A DNA stretch of 64,000 nt from the NCBI RefSeq assembly GCF_009650215.1, contig NZ_CP045851.1:969189-1033188 (forward strand), given 5' to 3'. The notes under the pieces were generated by a model, which was given only the letters and a program-made list of their open reading frames with translations, was not told the origin of the DNA and made no database searches. This DNA is from Actinomarinicola tropica. GTDB taxonomy: Bacteria; Actinomycetota; Acidimicrobiia; Acidimicrobiales; SKKL01. Each line of letters opens with the position of its first letter. The first letter of the stretch is position 1. The position numbers and the translations under genes are program-made. Of this stretch, positions 52,709-60,292 are shown in pieces.

Positions 52709-53356
52709 GTGCGCCGCACCGCTCTCGCCGTCGTCGTCGCCGCCCTCCTCCTCGGGGCGTGCGGGGGCGGCGGCGAGAGCCGCGTCGCCCCCGCGGGCGA
52801 GGTGCCCACGGCCTCGACGACCACCACCTCGCCTCCGGCGACACCGCCCCCGACCTCGGAGCTCGCGGCGCTCGTCGAGCCCGCCGGCTCGACGGCCACG
52901 CTGCCGGAGGCCGCGATCGGTCCCGTCCCGGTGGGGCTCCGCTACGACGCCATCGGCGCCGACGCCCCGGTCCTGTCGGTGGGCGTCGCCACCAACGGCG
53001 ACATGGAGATCCCCGGAGCGCGGGAGGTGGGCTGGTACCGCTACGGCCCGACGCCCGGGGCGGAGGGGTCGTCGGTGCTCGCCGCCCACGTCGCCTACGC
53101 CGGGCAGGACGGCGTCTTCCGTCGGCTCACCGGGGCCACGCCCGGCGACCGCTTCGACGTCAGCTACGACGACGGCTCGGTGCGCACGTTCGAGGTCGTG
53201 GCGATCCGCCAGTACGACAAGGACGAGCTGCCCACCGCCGAGCTCTTCGCCGTGAGCGGCGAGCCGCAGGTGGTGCTGATCACCTGCGGCGGGGCGTTCA
53301 ACCGGGAGCTGCGCAGCTACGACGACAACATCGTCGCCTACGCCCTCCCGGTCTGA
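52709..53356 (+). CDS. Class F sortase
   Basis: 215 residues. Signal peptide with lipobox LLLGACGG, a Thr/Pro linker, then the compact sortase fold: IGADAPVLSVGVATNGDMEIP, SSVLAAHVAYAGQDGVF with the catalytic His, VVLITCGGAFN with the catalytic Cys and ELRSYDDNIVAYA with the Arg. Class F enzymes of actinobacteria recognise LPXTG-like motifs and usually have a single membrane anchor; here the anchor seems to be a lipidated Cys. Last 19 bases overlap the convergent gene. Confidence 0.88.
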   Translation: MRRTALAVVVAALLLGACGGGGESRVAPAGEVPTASTTTTSPPATPPPTSELAALVEPAGSTATLPEAAIGPVPVGLRYDAIGADAPVLSVGVATNGDMEIPGAREVGWYRYGPTPGAEGSSVLAAHVAYAGQDGVFRRLTGATPGDRFDVSYDDGSVRTFEVVAIRQYDKDELPTAELFAVSGEPQVVLITCGGAFNRELRSYDDNIVAYALPV

Positions 53357-53808
53357 GCCCGCCGTCCCGTCCGGGGGCGGGACCGGGCGCTCCACTCCGG
53401 AGGCGGCCAGTGGAGGACGAGCTCGTCGCCGGGCTGGAGGACGCGCCAGGCGTCGAGGGCGTCGTCGAGGGCGTCGCCGGCCTCGACGGTGTCGCCGCGA
53501 CGCCAGCCGAAGTGCTCGGCGTTGACCCGCTCCTCGGCGGCGTCGAGGTCGGCGAGGTGGGCGCGGATGACGCCCTTGCCCCGGTCGGTGCGGCGTCGGC
53601 TGATGCCCCGGAAGGTCGCCCCCTCGGCCAGGCAGCCCCAGAAGCCGTGCTCGATGTGCAGCGCCGCTTCGACGACGAGGGTCGCCAGGTCGTGGGGGAC
53701 GTCGCCGCCGGCCGCCATCGTCGGGCCCCGCAGGCGGGTGCCGGAGGATCGGACGGCCTCCCAGGTGCACGACCGTCGCTTGTCGTCGGTCCAGAACCGG
53801 ATCTCCAC
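53338..53808 (-). CDS. Hypothetical protein
   Basis: 156 residues, soluble, not recognised. It starts MEIRFWTDDKRRSCTWEAVRSSGTRL and contains VVEAALHIEHGFWGCLAEGATFRG and WRVLQPGDELVLHWPPP; the C-terminal 18 residues are basic. GTG start seven bases after TACCCT on the reverse strand (53821 to 53816), which supports a real leaderless gene. The pattern of a short beta opening, central helix and PGDELVLHW strand suggests a small alpha/beta fold. Confidence 0.65.
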   Translation of the reverse strand: MEIRFWTDDKRRSCTWEAVRSSGTRLRGPTMAAGGDVPHDLATLVVEAALHIEHGFWGCLAEGATFRGISRRRTDRGKGVIRAHLADLDAAEERVNAEHFGWRRGDTVEAGDALDDALDAWRVLQPGDELVLHWPPPEWSARSRPRTGRRAQTGRA

Positions 53809-53862
53809 CCGGTCGAGGGTAGGGACGGAGCCGGGCGGGGGTCAGGCGGTTTCGGCGGTGCC

Positions 53863-54993
53863 TCAGCCGCTGGCGAGGCGGCGCAGGTCGGCGACGACGC
53901 GGGGCAGGGCGTCGAGCAGCGCGTCGACGTCGTCGTCGGTGGTCGACCACCCGACCGAGACGCGCAGCGAGCGCTGGGCGTCGACGCCCATGGCCTCGAG
54001 GACGGGGGAGGGGAGCAGGTCCTCGGACGCGCACGAGCTGCCGGAGTGGACGGCGATGCCGGCCCGGTCGAGCCCGATGAGAACGGGCTGGGGCTCGACG
54101 CCGTGGACCCCGAGGCAGACGATGTGGGGCAGCCGGTCGACCGGGTCGCCGTAGACCTCGATGCCGTCCATCGCCTCCGCCGCGGCGACGATCGCGCCCA
54201 CTTGGCGTCGATTCGACGTCGATTCGACGCCGAGCAGGTCGTCGCGGAGCAGCGCCGATGCGGCGGCGCCGAACCCGACGACGGCCGCCGTGCTCTCGTG
54301 GCCGGCCCGGCGGGCCCGCTCCTGGTCGCCGCCGAGCAGCAGCGGATCGAGCCGCAGCCCGCGTCGCACGAGCAGGGCGCCGACGCCGGCGGGCCCGCCG
54401 AACTTGTGGGCCGACACCGACATGAGGTCGGCGCCGAGCTCGTCGAACGCCACAGGGTCGTGCCCGACGCCCTGCGCGGCGTCGACGTGCACCAGCACCC
54501 CCCGCTCGCGGCAGGCGGTGACCACCTCGGCGACGGGTTGGCGGGTGCCGACCTCGTGGTTACCCCACTGGACGTGCACGAGCGAGGTCTCACCCGGGCG
54601 GATGGCGGCGATCACCTCGTCGGGGTCGACGCGCCCGAGTCGGTCGACGCCCACGACGGTGACCTCGCCGGCCCGCGCCGCCTGCTCCCGCACCGCCGAG
54701 TGCTCGACCGCCGGCACCACCTGGTGGGAGCCGCCCTGCCGGGATGCGCCCCAGACGGCGGTAGCGATCGATTCGGTCGCGCCGCTGGTGAAGACCACTT
54801 CGCGGGAACGGGCGCCCACGAGCGCGGCGACCTGCTCCCGTGCCTCCTCGACCAGGACCCGTGCCGCCATGCCCTCCTCGTGGATCCGGGCGGGATCGCC
54901 CACGCCGGCGTCGAGGACGGCGACGACCGCATCGCGGGCCTCGGGACGCAGCGGCGACGTGGAGGCGTGGTCGAGGTAGTGGCGGCGGCTCAC
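53863..54993 (-). CDS. Cysteine desulfurase (NifS/IscS family)
   Basis: 376 residues, PLP-dependent class V aminotransferase fold removing sulfur from cysteine. Features: YLDHASTSPLRPEA, FTSGATESIATAVWG, VPAVEHSAVREQA, HVDAAQGVGHDPV, the PLP Lys in VSAHKFGGPAGVG and the catalytic Cys in VHSGSSCASEDLLPSP. The loop around the Cys resembles the IscS/NifS type. GTG start in a GTGA overlap with the upstream SufR-like regulator. No IscU/SufU or SufBCD genes are next to it, so it probably supplies sulfur for clusters or tRNA thiolation. Confidence 0.93.
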   Translation of the reverse strand: MSRRHYLDHASTSPLRPEARDAVVAVLDAGVGDPARIHEEGMAARVLVEEAREQVAALVGARSREVVFTSGATESIATAVWGASRQGGSHQVVPAVEHSAVREQAARAGEVTVVGVDRLGRVDPDEVIAAIRPGETSLVHVQWGNHEVGTRQPVAEVVTACRERGVLVHVDAAQGVGHDPVAFDELGADLMSVSAHKFGGPAGVGALLVRRGLRLDPLLLGGDQERARRAGHESTAAVVGFGAAASALLRDDLLGVESTSNRRQVGAIVAAAEAMDGIEVYGDPVDRLPHIVCLGVHGVEPQPVLIGLDRAGIAVHSGSSCASEDLLPSPVLEAMGVDAQRSLRVSVGWSTTDDDVDALLDALPRVVADLRRLASG

Positions 54994-55709
54994 GCCTCGA
55001 CGGCGGTGACGCACTGGTCGGCGCCGAGGGCCACCGAGGTCTCGATCTCGGGGTCGGTGCGCCCGTAGAGCGCCTCGAGCATCCCCTTGACCATGCCCCG
55101 GTCGACGGCGCAGATCACCGGGTGCTCGATGGCACTGTCGCCGAACGGGCAGTGCGCGGACACGATGCGCAGCTGGTCGCCGTCCTGCTCGGCGTGGGCG
55201 GCGAAGCCGTGCGCCGACAGGGCGTCGGCCACCGCGTGCAGCGCCGCGCGGAACGACCGCTGGCCCTCGCCGGTGTCGCCCATCGCCGCGGCCATGCGCC
55301 GCCCGTACTCGGTGCCGACCTCCTCGGCGAGCTCGGCGGCGTCGGCCGGGTCGAGGCGGGAGAGGGCCTTGCCGAGGAGCGACACGAGGATGTCGTCGTG
55401 GCGGACGGCGATGTCGAGGCTGATCGTCGGGGTGACCGCCCGGTAGTGCTTGGACGGGCGGCCGGCGCTGCGCCCCTCCGCCCGCACGACCTGGACCTCG
55501 AGGTACCCGCCCGCGGACAGCTTGTCGAGGTGGTGCCGGGCCACGTTGGGGTGGAGCTCGAACCGCTCGGCCACCGCCGAGGCGGTGACGCCTCCGTCGA
55601 CCTCGTGGGCGAACAGGTAGATGGCGCGCCGGGTGGGGTCGCCGAACGCCGAGGTGATGGCGGTGACGGCCGACGCGAAGTCGGTCGGGTTGAGAGGTTC
55701 CCCGGACAC
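54990..55709 (-). CDS. SufR-like HTH regulator with Cys cluster
   Basis: 239 residues. N-terminal winged helix: AFGDPTRRAIYLFAHEVDGGVTASAVAERFELHPNVARHHLDKLSAGGYL, with GRPSKHYRAV as the wing. The C-terminal half carries C187-X12-C200-X32-C233 (AHCPFG, HPVIC, DQC). The C-X12-C spacing is that of SufR-type Fe-S regulators, whose full set is C-X12-C-X13-C-X14-C. Probably senses an Fe-S cluster and controls the cysteine desulfurase co-translated with it. GTG six bases after TAGAAT, so leaderless, with a palindrome over the promoter. Confidence 0.85.
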   Translation of the reverse strand: MSGEPLNPTDFASAVTAITSAFGDPTRRAIYLFAHEVDGGVTASAVAERFELHPNVARHHLDKLSAGGYLEVQVVRAEGRSAGRPSKHYRAVTPTISLDIAVRHDDILVSLLGKALSRLDPADAAELAEEVGTEYGRRMAAAMGDTGEGQRSFRAALHAVADALSAHGFAAHAEQDGDQLRIVSAHCPFGDSAIEHPVICAVDRGMVKGMLEALYGRTDPEIETSVALGADQCVTAVEA

Positions 55710-55721
55710 GCCGGTATTCTA
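55710..55721 (-). promoter_or_regulatory. Leaderless promoter of the SufR-like gene
   Basis: Reverse-strand TAGAAT (55721 to 55716), ACCGGC, then GTG. The hexamer directly abuts the CCTAT-N4-ATAGG dyad. Confidence 0.6.
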
Positions 55722-55735
55722 CCTATCCGCATAGG
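55722..55735. promoter_or_regulatory. Operator candidate between SufR-like and mrp genes
   Basis: CCTAT-CCGC-ATAGG, a perfect five-base dyad that extends outward as TTCT and AGAA if one extra A is allowed in the left arm. It lies between divergent genes, next to the reverse -10 and 25 bases before the mrp start, a natural autoregulatory site for the adjacent HTH protein. Confidence 0.5.
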
Positions 55736-55759
55736 AGAAATCCGAGGAGCGCTTCCGGC

Positions 55760-56902
55760 ATGGCCGTCACCGAGACCCAGATCATCGAGGCCCTTCGCCC
55801 CGTCGAGGACCCCGAGCTCCGCCGCTCGGTCGTCGACCTCGACATGGTGCGATCGGTGGGCGTCGAGGGCTCCCGGGTCGTCGTCGAGATCGCCCTCACC
55901 ACCGAGCGCCACCCGCTGCGCCACGTGATCGACGAGCGCGTCACCGGCGCGCTCGAGGCGCTCGACGGCGTCGACCACGTCAGCATCGACTTCGCCGTCA
56001 TGTCCGACGAGGACCGGGCCCGCATCCGCCAGTCCCTCCACGGCAACCCCGCGGCGTCGGCCGGCTCCCAGCAGGGTCACGGCCACGCCGAGGGCCGCCG
56101 GGTCCCCTTCGCCGACGCCGGCTCACGCACCCGCGCCCTCATGATCGCGTCGGGCAAGGGCGGCGTCGGCAAGTCGTCGGTCACCGCCAACCTGTCGATC
56201 GCCCTCGCGAACCGGGGTCACAAGGTCGCCGTCGTCGACGCCGACGTGTGGGGCTTCTCGATCCCGCGGATGCTCGGCGTCGACCACCCGCCGACGGTCA
56301 TCGACTCGATGCTCGTCCCGCCGGAGGTGCACGGCGTGCGCTGCATCTCGATGGGCTTCTTCGCCGAGGAGGACCAGCCGGTCATCTGGCGGGGGCCGAT
56401 GCTCCACAAGGCGCTCGAGCAGTTCCTCACCGACGTCTTCTGGGACGAGCCCGACTTCCTCGTCGTCGACCTGCCGCCCGGCACCGGCGACATCTCCCTG
56501 TCGCTCGCCCAGTTCCTCCCTCGCGGCGAGGTCTACGTCGTCACCACGCCGCAGCCCGCGGCGCAGCGGGTCGCCCAGCGGGCGGCGTTCATGTCCCAGC
56601 GCGTGCAGCTCGACGTCAAGGGCGTCATCGAGAACATGTCGTGGTTCACCGGCGACGACGGCACCCGCTACGAGCTCTTCGGCGCCGGCGGCGGCGCCGA
56701 GCTCGCAACGCGCCTCGGCGTGCCGCTCATCGGCCAGGTGCCGCTGGTGCCCGAGCTGCGCGAGGGCTCCGACGCCGGCCGCCCCATCGTCGCCGTCGAC
56801 CCCGACAGCGAGGCGGCCCAGGTCTTCGCCGCCATGGCCGAGACGATCGACGTGTCGCTCGCCCCGACCCGCCGCCACCACCCCGAGCTGAAGATCATCT
56901 GA
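55760..56902 (+). CDS. mrp: Mrp/NBP35-family P-loop ATPase
   Basis: 380 residues. Residues 1-95 are a DUF59/MIP18-like domain (IIEALRPVEDPELRRSVVDLDMVR). The ATPase domain has the deviant Walker A ASGKGGVGKSS near residue 135, VVDADVWGFSIPRMLG, and DFLVVDLPPGTGDISLSLAQ. Mrp proteins carry Fe-S clusters to targets, usually with a CXXC after VIENMS; here that region reads VIENMSWFTGDDGTRYELFG and has no Cys. Divergent from a SufR-like regulator and cysteine desulfurase, which supports an Fe-S role all the same. Confidence 0.92.
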   Translation: MAVTETQIIEALRPVEDPELRRSVVDLDMVRSVGVEGSRVVVEIALTTERHPLRHVIDERVTGALEALDGVDHVSIDFAVMSDEDRARIRQSLHGNPAASAGSQQGHGHAEGRRVPFADAGSRTRALMIASGKGGVGKSSVTANLSIALANRGHKVAVVDADVWGFSIPRMLGVDHPPTVIDSMLVPPEVHGVRCISMGFFAEEDQPVIWRGPMLHKALEQFLTDVFWDEPDFLVVDLPPGTGDISLSLAQFLPRGEVYVVTTPQPAAQRVAQRAAFMSQRVQLDVKGVIENMSWFTGDDGTRYELFGAGGGAELATRLGVPLIGQVPLVPELREGSDAGRPIVAVDPDSEAAQVFAAMAETIDVSLAPTRRHHPELKII

Positions 56903-56993
56903 GGTCCCGGTCGTCCGGGCGCGATGAGTGCGCGCCCGGCGGCTCGTCTCCTCCTGCGCACACACCACACCGATCCCCGCAGGAGGAGATCCC

Positions 56994-57485
56994 ATGGCCG
57001 CGACCGACCTCAGCGCCCCCGAGACCACCTTCGTCGCCGAGCCCGGCAGCCACGCGGCCACGACGACGGCCGTGATCGCCGCCCCGATCGAGAACGTCTG
57101 GCGCGCCCACGTCGAGCCCGACCTCTTCGTGCAGTGGTGGGGTCCGGCCGAGCTGACGTCGCGGGTCGAGACCTGGGAGCCGACGAGCGGCGGCTCCTGG
57201 CGGGTCGTCCACATCGACCCCGAGGGCGGCGAGTACGGGTTCCGCGGCGTCTACCACGAGGTCGTGCCGCAGGAGCGCCTGATCTTCACCTTCGAGTTCG
57301 AGGGGATGCCGGGCCACGTCTGCCTCGAGACCCACACGTTCGAGGCCGTCGAGGGCGGCACCCGCGTGACCCAGCACGCGGTGTTCCAGAGCGTCGAGGA
57401 CCGCGACGGCATGGCCGAGTCGGGCATGGAGGCGCACGCACCCGTCGCCATGGCGCAGCTCCAGGCGGTCGCCTCATCGCTCTGA
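56994..57485 (+). CDS. SRPBCC domain protein (AHSA1 type)
   Basis: 163 residues: AVIAAPIENVWRAHVEPDLFVQWWGP, TSGGSWRVVHIDPEGGEYGFRGVYHEVVPQERLIFTFEF and the C-terminal helix SGMEAHAPVAMAQLQAVAS. This is the YndB/CalC-like branch of the START superfamily, which binds hydrophobic ligands. No ArsR gene is adjacent, unlike the other SRPBCC gene at 26.2 kb. A perfect AGGAGGAG lies six bases upstream of the ATG, so this gene is translated from a conventional leader. Confidence 0.88.
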   Translation: MAATDLSAPETTFVAEPGSHAATTTAVIAAPIENVWRAHVEPDLFVQWWGPAELTSRVETWEPTSGGSWRVVHIDPEGGEYGFRGVYHEVVPQERLIFTFEFEGMPGHVCLETHTFEAVEGGTRVTQHAVFQSVEDRDGMAESGMEAHAPVAMAQLQAVASSL

Positions 57486-57545
57486 CCGGACCGATCCTGG
57501 CCTGGGGCGCCCTACGATGACGGGGTTCCGTCGACAGGAGGAAGC

Positions 57546-57776
57546 GTGGACGTCCGCATCGGGGTCACCCAGGCCCGCGAAGTCGAAGTCGAACTGCCCG
57601 AGGACACCGATCCGGAGGCGCTGCAGAAGACCATCGACGAGGCGCTCTCCAGCGACGACCGCGTCCTCTGGCTGACCGACCGCCGTGGGCGGCGGGTCGC
57701 GGTGCCGTCGTCCAAGGTCGCCTACGTCGAGATCGGGAGCCCGTCGGACTCCCGCCGCATCGGCTTCGGCGCCTAG
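57546..57776 (+). CDS. DUF3107 family protein
   Basis: 76 residues matching the actinobacterial DUF3107 family: VRIGVTQAREVEVELPEDTDPEALQKTIDEAL, then LWLTDRRGRRVAVPSSKVAYVEIG. Function unknown; it is nearly universal in actinobacteria. GTG start with AGGAGG upstream and TACGAT at 57513-57518 as -10. It is followed by two ArsA-type ATPases and may be in their operon. Confidence 0.92.
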   Translation: MDVRIGVTQAREVEVELPEDTDPEALQKTIDEALSSDDRVLWLTDRRGRRVAVPSSKVAYVEIGSPSDSRRIGFGA

Positions 57777-57812
57777 CGACGGCCGCCCGGTCGAGGCCCC
57801 GGCGAGCGCACG

Positions 57813-58796
57813 ATGGCCCTCGACCTCCTCGACCGGCGCCTGCTCTTCGTCACCGGCAAGGGCGGCGTCGGCAAGACGGCGGTGAGCGCGGCTCTGGCCT
57901 CGCTCGCCGCCGAGCACGGCCGCCGCACGCTCGTGTGCGAGGTCGACGCCAAGGGCGACCTCGCCCGCTTCTTCGAGACCGCACCCACGGGGTTCGCGCC
58001 CCGGCGCGTCCAGCCGAACCTCGAGGTGATGACCCTCACCACCGAGGAGTCGCTGCGGGAGTACCTCAAGCTCCAGCTGCGCATCCCGCTGATCGCCAAG
58101 ATCGGTCCCCTGGCCCGCAGCTTCGACTTCGTCGCCAACGCCGCCCCGGGGGTCAGGGAGATCCTCACCGTCGGCAAGGTGGCCTACGAGGTCCGTGAGG
58201 ACCACTACGACCTGGTCGTCGTCGACGCCACGGCCAGCGGCCACGTCGTGGCCCAGCTCGGCGCGCCCGAGGCGATCAACGAGCTCGTCAAGGTCGGCCT
58301 CGTACGGGACCAGACCGGCTGGATGCAGGACATCCTCCACGACCCGGCGCGCACCGGCGTCGTGGTGGTGACCACGCCGGAGGAGATGCCGGTCGTCGAG
58401 ACGCTCGAGCTCGTCGAGCGCCTCGGCGCCGAGACGCAGGTCGCGCTGGCCGCGGTCGTCGCCAACCGGGTGCTCCCCGAGCTGTTCGGACGGCGCGAGG
58501 AGGAGCGGTTCGAGCAGCTCCGCACCGACGAGGGCATCGGCGCGCTCGTCGCCGCCGTGCGCGACGTCGACGGTCGCTCCGGTCACGTCGATGCGGCGGT
58601 GGCCACGGCGGCGCTCGACGCCGCCGAGCTCGCCGTCACGCTGCGCCGGGCCAAGGCCGACCACCTCACGACCCTGAGGGAGGGGCTCGACGCCGCGACG
58701 CCGCTGCTCTTCGTGCCCGAGCTGTTCGCTCGGGCCCACGGCGCCCGCGCCACCGCCCAGATCGCGTCCGCCCTCTCCGACGAGATCGGCTTCTGA
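57813..58796 (+). CDS. ArsA/Get3-family ATPase (first subunit)
   Basis: 327 residues. Deviant Walker A TGKGGVGKTA near residue 15, with the signature Lys that reaches across a dimer; CEVDAKGDLARFF, then DLVVVDATASGH as Walker B/switch II. Similar to mycobacterial Rv3679. No arsenite-binding Cys and no membrane-binding hydrophobic groove can be read with confidence. Its TGA shares a base with the ATG of the second ATPase, so the two probably form a heterodimer, as reported for the mycobacterial pair. Confidence 0.88.
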   Translation: MALDLLDRRLLFVTGKGGVGKTAVSAALASLAAEHGRRTLVCEVDAKGDLARFFETAPTGFAPRRVQPNLEVMTLTTEESLREYLKLQLRIPLIAKIGPLARSFDFVANAAPGVREILTVGKVAYEVREDHYDLVVVDATASGHVVAQLGAPEAINELVKVGLVRDQTGWMQDILHDPARTGVVVVTTPEEMPVVETLELVERLGAETQVALAAVVANRVLPELFGRREEERFEQLRTDEGIGALVAAVRDVDGRSGHVDAAVATAALDAAELAVTLRRAKADHLTTLREGLDAATPLLFVPELFARAHGARATAQIASALSDEIGF

Positions 58797-59962
58797 TGGC
58801 ATCGACCGACGCCGGCCTCGCCGGGGTGCTCGCGGCACGGGAGATCGTCATCACCTGCGGCTCGGGCGGCGTCGGCAAGACGACCACCGCCGGGGCGCTC
58901 GCAGCCATGGCCGCCGCCGAGCAGGGCGGCCGCGTGTTGGTGCTCACCATCGATCCCGCTCGCCGCCTCGCCACCGCCCTCGGCCTCGAGGCGTTCGGCA
59001 ACCAGGAGGTCCGCATCCCCGACGCGGCGTGGGCCGCGGCCGGGACCCGGCCTCGGGGCGAGCTGTGGGCGGCGATGCTCGACACCAAGGCGTCGTGGGA
59101 CGACCTCGTCCGCCTCCACGCACCCGACGACGCCACCCGCGACGCCATCCTCGACAACCCGCTCTACCGCAACATCACCGGCAAGTTCGTCCAGAGCCAC
59201 GACTACATCGCGATGGAGCGGCTCCACGAGATCCACTCGTCGGGCCGGTACGACCTCGTCGTGGTCGACACACCGCCGACCCGCAACGCCATCGACTTCC
59301 TCGAGGCCCCGGAGCGGATGGCGGACTTCTTCTCCAGCCGCCTCCTGCGGTGGCTGATCGCGCCCTCGCGCTCCCGGGTGGTCTCCGCGGCGTCGAAGCC
59401 GTTCTACACGGTGGCCGACCGGATCCTCGGCTCGCAGTTCCTCGAGGACATCGCCGAGTTCTTCATCCTCTTCCAGTCGATGTACGACGGGTTCGTCGCC
59501 CGGGCCGAGGCCGTCACCCGCCTCCTGCGGGACCCCCGCACGGCGTTCGTCGTGGTGAGCACCCTCGAGCCCGGCCCGTCGCGGGAGGCCTCCTTCTTCA
59601 TCGACGAGCTCGAGGCCAGGGACCTCCTCCTCGGCGCCGTCGTGCTCAACAAGGTGCTCCCGAACGCCCTCCTCGACCCGGCGGGCAGCGAGCTCGCCCG
59701 CGTCCTGTCCACCTCGTCGACCGACGTGGCCGAGCGCATCGCCGACGATCCCGACGACGCCCGCACCCTCGGGCGGGTCCTGCGAGAGGTCGGCGACTCC
59801 TTCGCCAACTTCGCGGTGGTCGCCCAGCGCGAGGCGGAGCAGCGGGGCGCGCTGGCGCGCCGCGCCGGCGTGGTCGGCGCCGTGCCCCACCTCGACGAGG
59901 ACGTCGCCGACCTCGGCGGGCTCCTGCGCGTCGGCCACGCCCTCTGGCCCGCCACCGGCTAG
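58796..59962 (+). CDS. ArsA/Get3-family ATPase (second subunit)
   Basis: 388 residues, Rv3680-like. The P-loop reads CGSGGVGKTTTAGAL near residue 19, so the signature Lys of the GKGG motif is replaced by Ser; ATP hydrolysis may rely on the partner's Lys. TIDPARRLATALGL and DLVVVDTPPTRNAIDFLE follow, then a long helical region FFSSRLLRWLIAPSRSRVVSAASKPFYTV that could bind hydrophobic clients. Terminates an operon with DUF3107 and the first ATPase. Confidence 0.88.
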   Translation: MASTDAGLAGVLAAREIVITCGSGGVGKTTTAGALAAMAAAEQGGRVLVLTIDPARRLATALGLEAFGNQEVRIPDAAWAAAGTRPRGELWAAMLDTKASWDDLVRLHAPDDATRDAILDNPLYRNITGKFVQSHDYIAMERLHEIHSSGRYDLVVVDTPPTRNAIDFLEAPERMADFFSSRLLRWLIAPSRSRVVSAASKPFYTVADRILGSQFLEDIAEFFILFQSMYDGFVARAEAVTRLLRDPRTAFVVVSTLEPGPSREASFFIDELEARDLLLGAVVLNKVLPNALLDPAGSELARVLSTSSTDVAERIADDPDDARTLGRVLREVGDSFANFAVVAQREAEQRGALARRAGVVGAVPHLDEDVADLGGLLRVGHALWPATG

Positions 59963-60029
59963 GACCTTCTGCTCTGTTCGCCACGCAGAGTGGCGATATG
60001 ATGCTCCCGTCACGACCCGGGAGGGGCAG

Positions 60030-60272
60030 ATGGGCATCTTCAACCGCAAGAAGAGGCGGGACACCACGCTCGACCTGCGCGACGAGCCGGTGATCGACCT
60101 CACCTCGTCACCGCCCGCGGCCGTCTGGGGCTTCCCCACCCGGTGCCCGGAGTGCGGCGACTACGGCTACCTCGACCGCATCGACGTCCGGCTCGAGGTC
60201 ATGTACCAGCACTGCCCGACGTGCTGGCACAAGTGGGAGACCCCGCGCTCGGCCACCGTCTCGGAGGCCTGA
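60030..60272 (+). CDS. Small zinc-ribbon protein
   Basis: 80 residues. A basic N-terminus (FNRKKRRDT), then RCPECGDYGYLDRIDVRLEVMYQHCPTCWHKWE, two CPxC knuckles 20 residues apart that should bind one zinc. GAGGGG precedes the ATG. No enzymatic domain; possibly a nucleic-acid or protein-binding adaptor. It lies directly before the PdtaS-like kinase, but that kinase has its own promoter. Confidence 0.85.
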   Translation: MGIFNRKKRRDTTLDLRDEPVIDLTSSPPAAVWGFPTRCPECGDYGYLDRIDVRLEVMYQHCPTCWHKWETPRSATVSEA

Positions 60273-60280
60273 TCCCCACG

Positions 60281-60292
60281 TAGCATCCGGCC
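60281..60292 (+). promoter_or_regulatory. Leaderless promoter of the sensor kinase
   Basis: TAGCAT, CCGGCC, then ATG at 60293. Typical of the leaderless starts in this window. Confidence 0.6.

Noticed and set aside
54204-54232. Tandem GTCGATTCGAC sequence in the cysteine desulfurase gene
   Set aside because: It is a near-palindromic repeat but lies wholly in coding sequence and encodes an ordinary surface loop; no sign of a regulatory or mobile element.
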